The notes: a model not told the origin generated them from the letters alone. Positions 1 through 5,999 are shown, numbered from the stretch's first letter. The stretch is DNA of 6,325 nt from JBBRWO01 sp964388455 (GCA_964388455.1 CAYMAN010000070.1:1-6325); one strand, 5' to 3'. Numbers and translations: made by a program.

Positions 1-100
1 CCGGAGAGCCATCCGCCGAATCTTTCGATGAGCTCCCACCTCGTCAACTGGCGATCGAGCACGCTCGCGTGATGCGAGCGGTTCGCCAGTCCCGGCGCTT
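1..100 (-). ncRNA. glmS glucosamine-6-phosphate-activated ribozyme (5' core, truncated by window edge)
   Basis: Read on the minus strand from 100 down to 1, this matches the conserved core of the glmS ribozyme. AAGCGCC at 100-94 carries the self-cleavage site, expected between A99 and G98. ACTGGCGA at 90-83 pairs with TCGCCAGT at 54-47 to form P1, topped by a 7-bp hairpin (80-74 with 68-62). The invariant AGTTGACGAGG (49-39) and ATCGAAAGATTCGGCGGATG (29-10) follow. CGCC at 97-94 is complementary to GGCG at 17-14, as expected for the pseudoknotted core. GGGAGCT (37-31) pairs with GGCTCTC (10-4), with G-U wobbles. The known family binds glucosamine-6-phosphate as a catalytic cofactor, cleaves its own mRNA and lowers glmS expression. 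The peripheral P3/P4 domains and glmS itself lie beyond the left edge and are not seen. The neighbouring glmM supports the assignment. I am very sure of the family and cannot judge activity. Confidence 0.94.
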
Positions 101-141
101 CTCGTGCAAACAGCTCGGGCGGCCCCACTCCCCTTTCGAAT

Positions 142-165
142 CACTCCTACCTTACGGTAGAAGTG
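142..165 (-). repeat. 24-bp inverted repeat upstream of the glmS ribozyme
   Basis: On the minus strand CACTTCTACC (165-156) and GGTAGGAGTG (151-142) flank GTAA (155-152). The arms match over 10 bp apart from one position, which would be a G-U pair in RNA, and GTAA is a GNRA-type tetraloop. No U-run follows, so it is not a standard terminator. It overlaps a possible -10 element at 167-162 and could therefore be a repressor operator. If transcription reads through from glmM it could instead be an RNA hairpin in the leader. The symmetry is directly seen; the role is unknown. Confidence 0.6.
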
Positions 166-189
166 TACCAGTCTCGACGGCGCGCAAAA
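162..189 (-). promoter_or_regulatory. Possible promoter for the glmS ribozyme/glmS transcript
   Basis: On the minus strand TGGTACACT (170-162) resembles an extended -10 element (TGn followed by TACACT). A poor -35 candidate, TTTTGC (189-184), sits 16 nt upstream. A start near position 155 would give a leader of about 57 nt before the ribozyme cleavage site. The -35 match is weak, so this call rests mainly on the extended -10 and on the need for glmS to be expressed separately from glmM. Read-through from glmM is the alternative. Confidence 0.35.
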
Positions 190-198
190 GCTACCACA

Positions 199-212
199 CC
201 GTAACGTCACGG
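199..212. repeat. 14-bp near-palindrome in the glmM-glmS spacer
   Basis: CCGTAACGTCACGG on the plus strand is a palindrome except for one symmetric base pair. It lies about 50 bp downstream of the glmM stop and about 35 bp before the larger 24-bp dyad. The two share the word ACCGTAA in opposite orientation (plus strand 198-204; minus strand 158-152). They could be two sites for one DNA-binding regulator, but a palindrome this short can occur by chance in GC-rich DNA. Confidence 0.35.
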
Positions 213-258
213 GAACCCTCGCTCCGAGTGGATCACCGATCAGCTCATTTGAGCTTCG

Positions 259-1593
259 TCAGGCGAGCTCGGCCTTAACCACGGCGACAAGCTGCTCCAC
301 TATGCGCGTCGCACTGGCCTCATCTGAGGCCTCGGCCATCACGCGCACCAGAGGCTCCGTACCCGACGGACGAACCAGCACACGCCCGCTGTCACCCAGC
401 TCCTTCTCGGCACGCAGGATGGCCTCGGAGATTGCGGCGCTGGTCGCGAGTCTGGCCTTGTCGGCCACGGACACGTTGACGAGAACCTGCGGGTAGCGAC
501 GCATGACGCGACGCAATTCGGAGAGAGGAAGCCCCGTCTCCTGCATCACTGCGGCCAGCTGCAGGGCCGTGACCAGACCGTCACCGGTGGTGTTGTGCTC
601 GAGGAAGATGATGTGCCCCGACTGCTCTCCGCCGAGAACTGCGCCAGATGTCTGAAGCTGCTCCAGCACGTAGCGATCGCCGACCTTCGTCTTGATCACA
701 TTGATGCCTCGCTCGCGCATGGCGATTTCGAAGCCGAGGTTGCACATGACGGTCGAGACGACGGTATCGAGCGGGAGCTTGCCAAGCTCATGCATGCGCG
801 CGGCGCAGACGGCCATGATCGCGTCGCCGTCGACCTCGGCTCCGACCTCGTCAACCGCGAGCACGCGGTCGGCGTCGCCGTCGTGAGCGATGCCCAGGTC
901 GACCTCGTGGTCGCGCACGATCTCGGTGATCGGGCCCAGGTGCGTCGAGCCGCATCCGACGTTGATATCCATGCCGTCGAAGTCTGTATTGATTGCGATG
1001 ACCTTCGCGCCGAGCTGTCGGAACGCCTCAGGGGTCGCGATCGCGGAAGCACCGTGACCGCAGTCGACCGCGACAGTGAGCCCCGTGAGGTCAATGTCGA
1101 CGGCATCGACACAATGTGCGATGTAACGCTCCAGTGCGTCCTCGATACGGACGAGACGCCCCACGCCGGCACCGGTCGGCCGCTCCCAGTTGCGATCCGT
1201 TGTGCAGAACGTCTCTATCTCATCCTCGAGCTCATCGGGTAGCTTGAATCCGTCACGCGAGAACAGCTTGATCCCGTTGTACTCGGGTGCATTGTGTGAT
1301 GCAGAGATGACGACACCGCCATCGGCCCCAAGCTCCCGAACCAGTAGCGCAACCGCGGGCGTCGGGACGATCCCCGTCACCAGCGCATCCGCGCCGCCGG
1401 CCATCAGACCAGCGACCAATGCAGACTCGAGCATCTCGCCGCTCTTGCGGGTGTCGCGACCTACCACGATTCGACCACGGCCGTGATCGCCGAGAAAGTG
1501 CCCCGCAGCCTCGCCGAGTCGAAACGCGAGTTCCGGTGTCAGCTCCGCGTTTGCAATGCCACGCACGCCGTCGGTACCGAAGAGTCGTGTCAT
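259..1593 (-). CDS. glmM: Phosphoglucosamine mutase GlmM
   Basis: GlmM converts glucosamine-6-phosphate to glucosamine-1-phosphate in the cytoplasm, on the route to UDP-GlcNAc for peptidoglycan. The 444-residue length is normal and all four domain signatures are present: the N-terminal RLFGTDGVRG (3-12); the phosphoserine loop SASHN (97-101), with Ser99 as the expected phosphorylated residue; the Mg-binding DGDADR (Asp238, Asp240, Asp242); the sugar-selecting GGEQSGH (321-327); and the C-terminal phosphate-binding RPSGTEP (408-414). GGEQSGH and overall length favour GlmM over phosphomannomutase or phosphoglucomutase relatives. The ATG is preceded by AGAGGA (1604-1599) at 5 nt. The residue after SASHN is Ala102 where many homologues have Pro, an unremarkable change. 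The gene lies 76 nt after rpsI with a terminator-like hairpin in the gap, and the glmS ribozyme lies downstream, so both enzymes handling glucosamine-6-phosphate appear adjacent. Confidence 0.97.
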   Translation of the reverse strand: MTRLFGTDGVRGIANAELTPELAFRLGEAAGHFLGDHGRGRIVVGRDTRKSGEMLESALVAGLMAGGADALVTGIVPTPAVALLVRELGADGGVVISASHNAPEYNGIKLFSRDGFKLPDELEDEIETFCTTDRNWERPTGAGVGRLVRIEDALERYIAHCVDAVDIDLTGLTVAVDCGHGASAIATPEAFRQLGAKVIAINTDFDGMDINVGCGSTHLGPITEIVRDHEVDLGIAHDGDADRVLAVDEVGAEVDGDAIMAVCAARMHELGKLPLDTVVSTVMCNLGFEIAMRERGINVIKTKVGDRYVLEQLQTSGAVLGGEQSGHIIFLEHNTTGDGLVTALQLAAVMQETGLPLSELRRVMRRYPQVLVNVSVADKARLATSAAISEAILRAEKELGDSGRVLVRPSGTEPLVRVMAEASDEASATRIVEQLVAVVKAELA

Positions 1594-1608
1594 GCCGGTC
1601 CTCTCGTG

Positions 1609-1643
1609 AACGAAACGGGGCCCGCCGCAAGCGGCGAGCCCCG
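1609..1643 (-). terminator. Rho-independent terminator-like hairpin after rpsI, abutting the glmM ribosome binding site
   Basis: On the minus strand a 12-bp GC-rich stem (1643-1632 with 1627-1616, one G-U pair) closes on a CTTG tetraloop and is followed by GTTTCGTT. It is well placed to end the rplM-rpsI transcript. The tail has only three consecutive U residues, so termination may be partial. The glmM Shine-Dalgarno starts 5 nt beyond the tail, which leaves no room for a glmM promoter downstream of the hairpin. Confidence 0.75.
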
Positions 1644-1669
1644 ACCTGTGTACTTGTACAGCAGCAGTC

Positions 1670-2068
1670 CTAGCGCTTCGAGAACTGCGGCTTCTTGCGG
1701 GCCTTCTTCAGACCGTACTTCTTGCGCTCAACCATACGCGGGTCACGACGCAGGAACCCGGCGGTCTTGAGCTCGGCACGGTACTCGTCGCCTGCCTGAA
1801 GCAGGGCACGAGCGATACCGTGACGCAGCGCGCCGGCCTGGCCGGAGACGCCGCCGCCGTGACACTGGGCGATGACATCGAAGCGACCGGTGGTCTCAGT
1901 GACCTTGAACGGCTGCTCACAGAAGTTCACGTGACCAGCGCGCCCGAAGAACTGCAGCGCAGGCTTCTTGTTGACGGTCATGACGCCGGTACCGGGGACC
2001 AGGCGGACGCGAGCGACCGAGGTCTTGCGGCGACCGGTGCCGTAATAAGTGGCCTTCTTCTCCGCCAT
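1670..2068 (-). CDS. rpsI: 30S ribosomal protein S9 (uS9)
   Basis: This is a protein of the small ribosomal subunit whose C-terminal tail reaches the P-site tRNA. The 132-residue product has the family pattern: YYGTGRRKTSVARVRL near the N-terminus (9-24), HGGGVSGQAGALRHGIARALL (70-90) and a basic C-terminus ending in FSKR, with the terminal Lys-Arg expected for S9. The ATG start follows the rplM stop by only 2 nt. Its Shine-Dalgarno GGAGGG (2080-2075) lies inside the end of rplM at 6 nt spacing, so the two are co-transcribed and probably translationally coupled. This rplM-rpsI pair is near universal in bacteria. A strong hairpin follows the stop. Confidence 0.98.
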   Translation of the reverse strand: MAEKKATYYGTGRRKTSVARVRLVPGTGVMTVNKKPALQFFGRAGHVNFCEQPFKVTETTGRFDVIAQCHGGGVSGQAGALRHGIARALLQAGDEYRAELKTAGFLRRDPRMVERKKYGLKKARKKPQFSKR

Positions 2069-2070
2069 GA

Positions 2071-2505
2071 CTAGCCCTCCAAGGTGATCTCGCGCGGCTT
2101 CTGAGCTGCGTGAGGATGGTTCGGACCGGCGTACACCTTCAGCTTGCGGTTCATCGCGCGGCCAAGGGTGTTCTTGGGAAGCATGCCCTTGACGGCTTTC
2201 TCGATGATGCGCTCGGGGTGCTTGGCGAGCATGCGCTGGAAGGAGACTTCCTTGAGCCCGCCCACGTAACCGCTGTGACTGTAGTACATCTTGGTCTCAG
2301 CCTTGTTACCGGTCAGGCGAATCTTCTCGGCATTGATGACAACGACGAAGTCGCCGGTGTCCACGTGCGGGGTGTACTGCGGCTTGTTCTTACCCTTGAG
2401 GATGGTAGCCAGTCGGGTAGAGAGACGGCCGAGTACGAGGTCCGTGGCATCGATGATGAGCCACTCGCGCTCTACTTCGCCTACTTTGGCGTGATAGGTC
2501 TTCAC
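2071..2505 (-). CDS. rplM: 50S ribosomal protein L13 (uL13)
   Basis: L13 is an early-assembly protein of the large subunit that binds 23S rRNA. Visible family features, numbered from the GTG start, are the opening KTYHAKVGEVEREW, then LGRLSTRLATILKGK, YTPHVDTGDFVVVINAEKI, and the C-terminal MLPKNTLGRAMNRKLKVYAGPNHPHAAQKP. I chose the GTG at 2505-2503, giving 144 residues. It yields the standard M-K-T-Y N-terminus and has GGAGG (2515-2511) 5 nt upstream. A TTG at 2517 in the same frame would give 148 residues but overlaps that Shine-Dalgarno, so it is unlikely. A clear promoter and a leader of about 65 nt lie upstream, and rpsI follows after 2 nt. Confidence 0.96.
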   Translation of the reverse strand: MKTYHAKVGEVEREWLIIDATDLVLGRLSTRLATILKGKNKPQYTPHVDTGDFVVVINAEKIRLTGNKAETKMYYSHSGYVGGLKEVSFQRMLAKHPERIIEKAVKGMLPKNTLGRAMNRKLKVYAGPNHPHAAQKPREITLEG

Positions 2506-2534
2506 AAAGTCCTCCAACGTACGATTACATCACT

Positions 2535-2572
2535 GTTCGGTTCTGACCTTCACGGGGCTGCTGAAACGAACC
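2535..2572 (-). promoter_or_regulatory. Possible structured leader of the rplM-rpsI mRNA
   Basis: Within the predicted 5' leader, GGTTC (2572-2568) can pair with GAACC (2543-2539). An inner TTCA (2565-2562) can pair with TGAA (2552-2549). A competing pairing of GTTCG (2571-2567) with CGAAC (2539-2535) is also possible. Ribosomal protein operons are often autoregulated through such leaders, and L13 leaders are known in Firmicutes. I do not recognise that particular motif here, so this is a structure-only call. Confidence 0.35.
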
Positions 2573-2577
2573 CTCAC

Positions 2578-2606
2578 ATAGTAGCGTCGGCATCGGGATG
2601 CGTCAA
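2578..2606 (-). promoter_or_regulatory. Sigma70-type promoter for rplM-rpsI
   Basis: On the minus strand TTGACG (2606-2601) and TACTAT (2583-2578) are separated by exactly 17 nt. Both boxes are close to consensus (5 of 6 and 4 of 6). The predicted start is near 2571, giving a leader of about 65 nt before the rplM GTG. The -35 box begins inside the U-rich tail of the upstream truA hairpin, so the truA end and the rplM promoter are packed together. Confidence 0.7.
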
Positions 2607-2624
2607 ACAAACGCCTCCGGGCGT
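2604..2624 (-). terminator. Short intrinsic terminator after truA
   Basis: On the minus strand ACGCC (2624-2620), loop CGGA, GGCGT (2615-2611) are followed by TTGTTTG, starting 2 nt after the truA stop. The 5-bp stem is short but GC-rich and the tail is U-rich, so it probably gives moderate termination of the ecf-truA transcript. The tail overlaps the rplM -35 box. Confidence 0.55.
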
Positions 2625-2626
2625 AT

Positions 2627-3442
2627 CTATCCGAGGAATCCGTCGCCGACACCGACGCCTGGACGGTACGAGACGGACCACAGCGTGAGGCCCTGTGCAG
2701 GAGCGGTTGGACCCGCGTGAACACGCCCCTGGGCTGCAAGAACCTCGGCCACCCACTCGGGCTTTCGGCGTCCCGTGCCCACCTCCACGAGCGTTCCAAC
2801 GATCACGCGCACCATCGAGTGCAGGAACGCATTCCCGACGATCCGCACCGTGAGACACGGCTCCCCGAGATGCTCTTCCCAGGCGAACTCCACGACGTCG
2901 AGTCTGCGAAACGTCCGCTGCCCCACCGAGGACGCCGACAGGCAAAACGAGCGAAAGTCGTTCTCGCCAAGCAGGCATCGTGAGGCCGCGTACATGGCGT
3001 CGACATCCAAGGGCTTTCGGACGCGCCAGCTAACGCCACCCGTGAACAGCGGTGGTGCCTCTGCGTTGCCGATGCGGTACCGGTACTCACGTGCAACCGC
3101 ATCAAACCTCGCTGAGAACTGCGGCACCGCGAACTGCATCGCCCTGATGATCACGCCTTCGCACACCAGCGCGTTCACGGAGCGCCTCAGCTCGGTGAGG
3201 TCCGGCGCATCCCCCTGCAAGGGGAAGCTGACGACTTGTCCAAGTGCGTGAACACCAGAATCCGTCCGACCGGCGACCGCCAGCAGTATCGGACGTCGAA
3301 GCGCGACTCTCAGTGCGTCCTCGAGCACGCCCTGCACGGTCTTCTGTCCGGGCTGCGCGGCGAATCCGGCAAACGATGAGCCGTCGTAGGCAACCAATGC
3401 GGCGACCGCGTGGCATTCGGAACCTGTCACCGTGTGGGGCAT
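2627..3442 (-). CDS. truA: tRNA pseudouridine(38-40) synthase TruA
   Basis: TruA isomerises uridines 38-40 in the anticodon stem-loop of many tRNAs. With the ATG at 3442 the protein has 271 residues, normal for the family. It shows the YDGSSFAGFAAQPG entry motif (19-32), the catalytic-loop GRTDSGVHALGQV with the expected catalytic Asp61, REYRYRI, GNAFLHSMVRVIVGTLVEVG and the C-terminal APAQGLTLWSVSY. The ATG is preceded by AAGGAG at 8 nt. A longer in-frame form from a GTG at 3487 would overlap the ecfT stop by 4 nt (GTGA) and add 15 residues, but it lacks a visible Shine-Dalgarno and the extra residues are not family-like. truA directly follows ecfT, as in Firmicutes, and is probably in the same operon. 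Confidence 0.95.
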   Translation of the reverse strand: MPHTVTGSECHAVAALVAYDGSSFAGFAAQPGQKTVQGVLEDALRVALRRPILLAVAGRTDSGVHALGQVVSFPLQGDAPDLTELRRSVNALVCEGVIIRAMQFAVPQFSARFDAVAREYRYRIGNAEAPPLFTGGVSWRVRKPLDVDAMYAASRCLLGENDFRSFCLSASSVGQRTFRRLDVVEFAWEEHLGEPCLTVRIVGNAFLHSMVRVIVGTLVEVGTGRRKPEWVAEVLAAQGRVHAGPTAPAQGLTLWSVSYRPGVGVGDGFLG

Positions 3443-3483
3443 GCCCCTGACTCCTTCATCGTGCTGATCGTGGCTTGACGCTA

Positions 3484-4284
3484 TCACAGAAGCACGATCG
3501 CTACAGTCGTGACCACGATGCCCACCAAGAGAGTGGCCCAGTCCGCCGAGCGCATCACCGGCTCATGTAAGCGGGTACGGCGACTACCCGTGTAGCATCT
3601 CGACTCCATGGCGAGCGCCAGGTCGTCGGCCCGCCGGAACAGATTAACGAAGAGCGGCACCAATACCGGCACCCACGCACGTGCACGCTTGACCGGTCCG
3701 CCTTCGTCGAACACGGCACCGCGCGCCGTCTGTGCGACGACGATCTTCTCGGCCTCCTCGGCGGTTGTGGGAATGAAGCGCAGCGAGATGGAGAACATCA
3801 TCGCGATGTCGTCGACCGGAACACGCACGTGGCGCAGCGGCGCCATGATCCGAGTGAGCGCGTCTGTGAGCGTGATCGGTGAGGTGGTCAGGGTCAGAAT
3901 TGACGTTCCCAAAACAAGCGCGACGATCCGGACCGCGAAGTAGCAGCCGTCCTGCAGACCCTGGGGGTCGACTCCGAGCCGGCCGATGCTTACCAAGGTG
4001 CCCTCGGCGTCAAGCCGCAGTGAATTGGCGATAAGCGTGAACACCAGTAGCCAGGCTACAGGACGCAAACCTCGCAGCGCCAACCGGATGGGCACCCTCG
4101 AGATGAGCACAGCGACCAGTGCCGCCGTCAGTGCTGCCGTCAGGCCCCACCAACTGTCCGAGCCGAACAGAACTGCAACGTAGGCCACCACGAGACCGAG
4201 CTTCACGCGCCCGTCAAGACGATGGATGGCTGATGTGCCGGGGACGTACTGCCCAAAGGGGACGGGGATGCTCAATCCGACCAC
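3484..4284 (-). CDS. ecfT: ECF transporter transmembrane component EcfT
   Basis: EcfT is the membrane scaffold that couples the two EcfA ATPases to interchangeable substrate-binding S components. The N-terminus has the typical GQYVPGTSAIHRLDGRVKL (11-29). Hydrophobic segments are visible at about 29-41, 45-62, 75-88, 113-133 and 250-266, with a possible further weak one around 160-172. The cytosolic coupling helices carry the ARG motif (187-189) and a second ARA motif (201-203), followed by LALAMESRCYTG (222-233), a family hallmark. The GTG start used here overlaps ecfA2 by 13 nt. A TTG at 4275 (263 residues, MSIPVPFGQY) would overlap by 4 nt and is a real alternative, since neither has an ideally spaced Shine-Dalgarno. 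No S component is encoded nearby. Confidence 0.93.
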   Translation of the reverse strand: MVGLSIPVPFGQYVPGTSAIHRLDGRVKLGLVVAYVAVLFGSDSWWGLTAALTAALVAVLISRVPIRLALRGLRPVAWLLVFTLIANSLRLDAEGTLVSIGRLGVDPQGLQDGCYFAVRIVALVLGTSILTLTTSPITLTDALTRIMAPLRHVRVPVDDIAMMFSISLRFIPTTAEEAEKIVVAQTARGAVFDEGGPVKRARAWVPVLVPLFVNLFRRADDLALAMESRCYTGSRRTRLHEPVMRSADWATLLVGIVVTTVAIVLL

Positions 4285-5108
4285 ACTCCGGCGTTGTAGA
4301 GCGCCCGTGCTGCCGCCGTAGGGTCAAGGCTGAACTGCGAGACATCGAACCCACGCTCGCGCGCCGACTGCAGGACAGTCAGCACCTCCGGTGCCCGAAG
4401 ACCGGCCCGCTGGAACACCGTCGGGTTCTCAATCGCTTCGCGCGCAGTCCCGGAAAAGGCGACACACCCGTCAGCCAGGATGACCAGACCATCCGCGTCA
4501 CCCAGAAACTCCTCGGCGGAATGGCTGACCACGACGACACCGGAGTTCTGCCGACATACACTCACTGCCTCGCGGATCGCAGCCCTACCGGCAGCGTCCA
4601 GTCCGGCAGTCGGCTCATCGAGAAGAAGATACCGGGGGCGCATAGCAAGCACGCCTGCGATGGCTGCGCGCCTCGCCTCGCCGCCTGACAACCCAAACGG
4701 AGACCTCGTGGCATATGCGGCGGAATCCAGCCCAACCGCTGACAGAGCTGTCTCGGCTCGGTCCCGAAGCTCAGATCCGGTGGCGCCGAGGTTGCGGGGT
4801 CCGAACTGGACGTCATCGATGACCGTCTCGGCAAACAACTGCGACTCCGCGTCCTGGAACACGAGCCCAACCGCTCCTCGTGCAGTTGCGGCAGTGAGCG
4901 GCGCGGCATCGATGGTAAGCGAACCGCTACTCGGCTCGAGAAGCCCTGCCAGTAGGCGTAGGAGCGTCGACTTGCCGGAGCCCGTCGACCCCACGACGAG
5001 GACGAGTTCTCCCGGGGCCACTCGGAATGACACGCCCTCAAGTGCCGCTTGGGCGAAGTCCGTTCCCGCCGAATAGGTGTATCCGATATCGCACGCGGTC
5101 AGCTCCAC
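4272..5108 (-). CDS. ecfA2: ECF transporter ATP-binding protein EcfA2
   Basis: This is the second ATPase of the ECF module and pairs with EcfA1 under EcfT. The 278-residue product has Walker A GSTGSGKST (40-48), the Q-loop in VFQDAESQLF (Gln85), signature LSGGE (140-144), Walker B YLLLDEPTAGLD (160-171, catalytic Glu165) and the H-loop His196 in VVSHSAEE. The E in LSGGE and the Q-loop sequence are typical of the A2 subunit. The GTG start overlaps the end of ecfA1 by 10 nt and is preceded by GGGAGG (5118-5113) at 4 nt, implying translational coupling. All catalytic residues are present. The A1/A2 naming rests on gene order and motif style. Confidence 0.93.
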   Translation of the reverse strand: MELTACDIGYTYSAGTDFAQAALEGVSFRVAPGELVLVVGSTGSGKSTLLRLLAGLLEPSSGSLTIDAAPLTAATARGAVGLVFQDAESQLFAETVIDDVQFGPRNLGATGSELRDRAETALSAVGLDSAAYATRSPFGLSGGEARRAAIAGVLAMRPRYLLLDEPTAGLDAAGRAAIREAVSVCRQNSGVVVVSHSAEEFLGDADGLVILADGCVAFSGTAREAIENPTVFQRAGLRAPEVLTVLQSARERGFDVSQFSLDPTAAARALYNAGVWSD

Positions 5109-5917
5109 AACGCCTCCCGCACGGCATCGACCGTCTGTGCGCGTGCAGAGATCGGCGCACCGAGGTTCCTGAGCTCCATCGCCATCCGGACCATCGGAGG
5201 CAGCTCAAGCCCGCATTCTGACAGCAGATCAACTTCGCCGAGCAACTCGTGAGGGTGTCCACGGAACACGACACGGCCCCCCTTCAGTACGATCGCGATG
5301 TCCGCGTCGATGATCTCGGCCAAGTCATGAGTGATGTGCATAACACCGCGAGTACCGCCCTTGAGTGACCCGATGATGGCCAGCACGTCCGCTCGGCCCT
5401 GAGGGTCGAGCATGGAGGTCGGCTCGTCGAGCACTAGATACGTAGGTCGCATGGCGATCGCACCCGCAATCGCAAGCCGCTGCTTCTGTCCGCCGGACAA
5501 CAGGTGCGGCTCACGCGACTCAAGCCCTGTCAGACCGACCGCAGCCAGCGACTCGTCAACGCGAACCCGGAGCTCCGCTCGCTCGATCCCGAGATTCTCC
5601 GGACCGAACGCAACGTCTTCCTCCACCGTGGTCGCGACGATCTGGTCGTCCGGGCGCTGAAACACCATCCCGACCCGACGCCTCAGCTCGCGGACAGTAT
5701 TCTCGTCCGAGGTGGGCATGCCATCGATTGTTACCGATCCCGACGTCGGCAGCAGCAGGCCGTTAGCAAGACGAGCCAGAGTCGATTTGCCGGACCCGTT
5801 CGCGCCAAGTATCGCAACATGACTGCCGGGCGCCACATCGAAGCTGACTTCAGACAAGGCATCCACATCGCCGGATGAGGCGGCATATCTGAATGTGATG
5901 TTCTCGTACCTGAGCAC
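5099..5917 (-). CDS. ecfA1: ECF transporter ATP-binding protein EcfA1
   Basis: This is the first ATPase of the energising module for uptake of vitamins or other micronutrients. The 272-residue product contains Walker A GANGSGKST (38-46), the Q-loop in MVFQRPDDQIV (Gln87), signature LSGGQ (140-144), Walker B YLVLDEPTSMLD (160-171, Glu165) and the H-loop His197 in HITHDLAE. The C-terminal extension after about residue 225 (GEVDLLSECGLELPPMVRMAMEL) is typical of EcfA proteins, which contact each other there. The GTG start has AGGAG (5932-5928) at a rather long 10 nt. It is the first gene after the rplQ terminator. I see no convincing promoter in the 50 nt between that hairpin and the start, so read-through from the ribosomal operon may supply expression. 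Confidence 0.94.
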   Translation of the reverse strand: MLRYENITFRYAASSGDVDALSEVSFDVAPGSHVAILGANGSGKSTLARLANGLLLPTSGSVTIDGMPTSDENTVRELRRRVGMVFQRPDDQIVATTVEEDVAFGPENLGIERAELRVRVDESLAAVGLTGLESREPHLLSGGQKQRLAIAGAIAMRPTYLVLDEPTSMLDPQGRADVLAIIGSLKGGTRGVMHITHDLAEIIDADIAIVLKGGRVVFRGHPHELLGEVDLLSECGLELPPMVRMAMELRNLGAPISARAQTVDAVREALWS

Positions 5918-5967
5918 GCGGCAGAATCTCCTATCGTTTTGTCGATGCTTCCGGGTAGAGCCTCACC

Positions 5968-5999
5968 AAAAGTGAGGGCCCCCGAGTGGAGGCCCTCAC
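5968..5999 (-). terminator. Intrinsic terminator after rplQ
   Basis: On the minus strand GTGAGGGCCTCC (5999-5988) pairs with GGGGGCCCTCAC (5983-5972) around an ACTC tetraloop, making a 12-bp stem with one G-U pair, followed by TTTT. It lies about 42 nt after the rplQ stop and should end the large ribosomal protein transcript. The 3' arm can also pair with a downstream GTGAGG (5966-5961), giving an alternative hairpin. Confidence 0.85.

Noticed and set aside
245..258. AGCTCA-AA-TGAGCT dyad just after the glmM stop as a terminator
   Set aside because: The loop would be only 2 nt (or the stem 4 bp) and no U-run follows on the minus strand, so it does not meet the form of an intrinsic terminator.
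69..278. 69-residue plus-strand open frame in the glmM-glmS spacer
   Set aside because: It overlaps the glmS ribozyme core and the glmM 3' end on the other strand, and has no family resemblance.
595..1242. 215-residue plus-strand open frame opposite glmM
   Set aside because: It is antisense to the well-supported glmM, has no recognisable domain, and long antisense frames are expected in GC-rich coding DNA.
2071..2517. Longer rplM from the TTG at 2517
   Set aside because: The TTG overlaps the Shine-Dalgarno used by the GTG at 2505, and the GTG gives the family-typical N-terminus.
2627..3487. Longer truA from the GTG at 3487
   Set aside because: No Shine-Dalgarno is visible upstream, the 15 extra residues are not family-like, and the ATG at 3442 has AAGGAG at 8 nt. 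The 4-nt overlap with ecfT keeps it as a minor possibility.
4119..4688. 189-residue plus-strand open frame across ecfT and ecfA2
   Set aside because: It lies opposite two genes with complete family motifs and its composition (Arg, Ser and Pro rich) is typical of a shadow frame.
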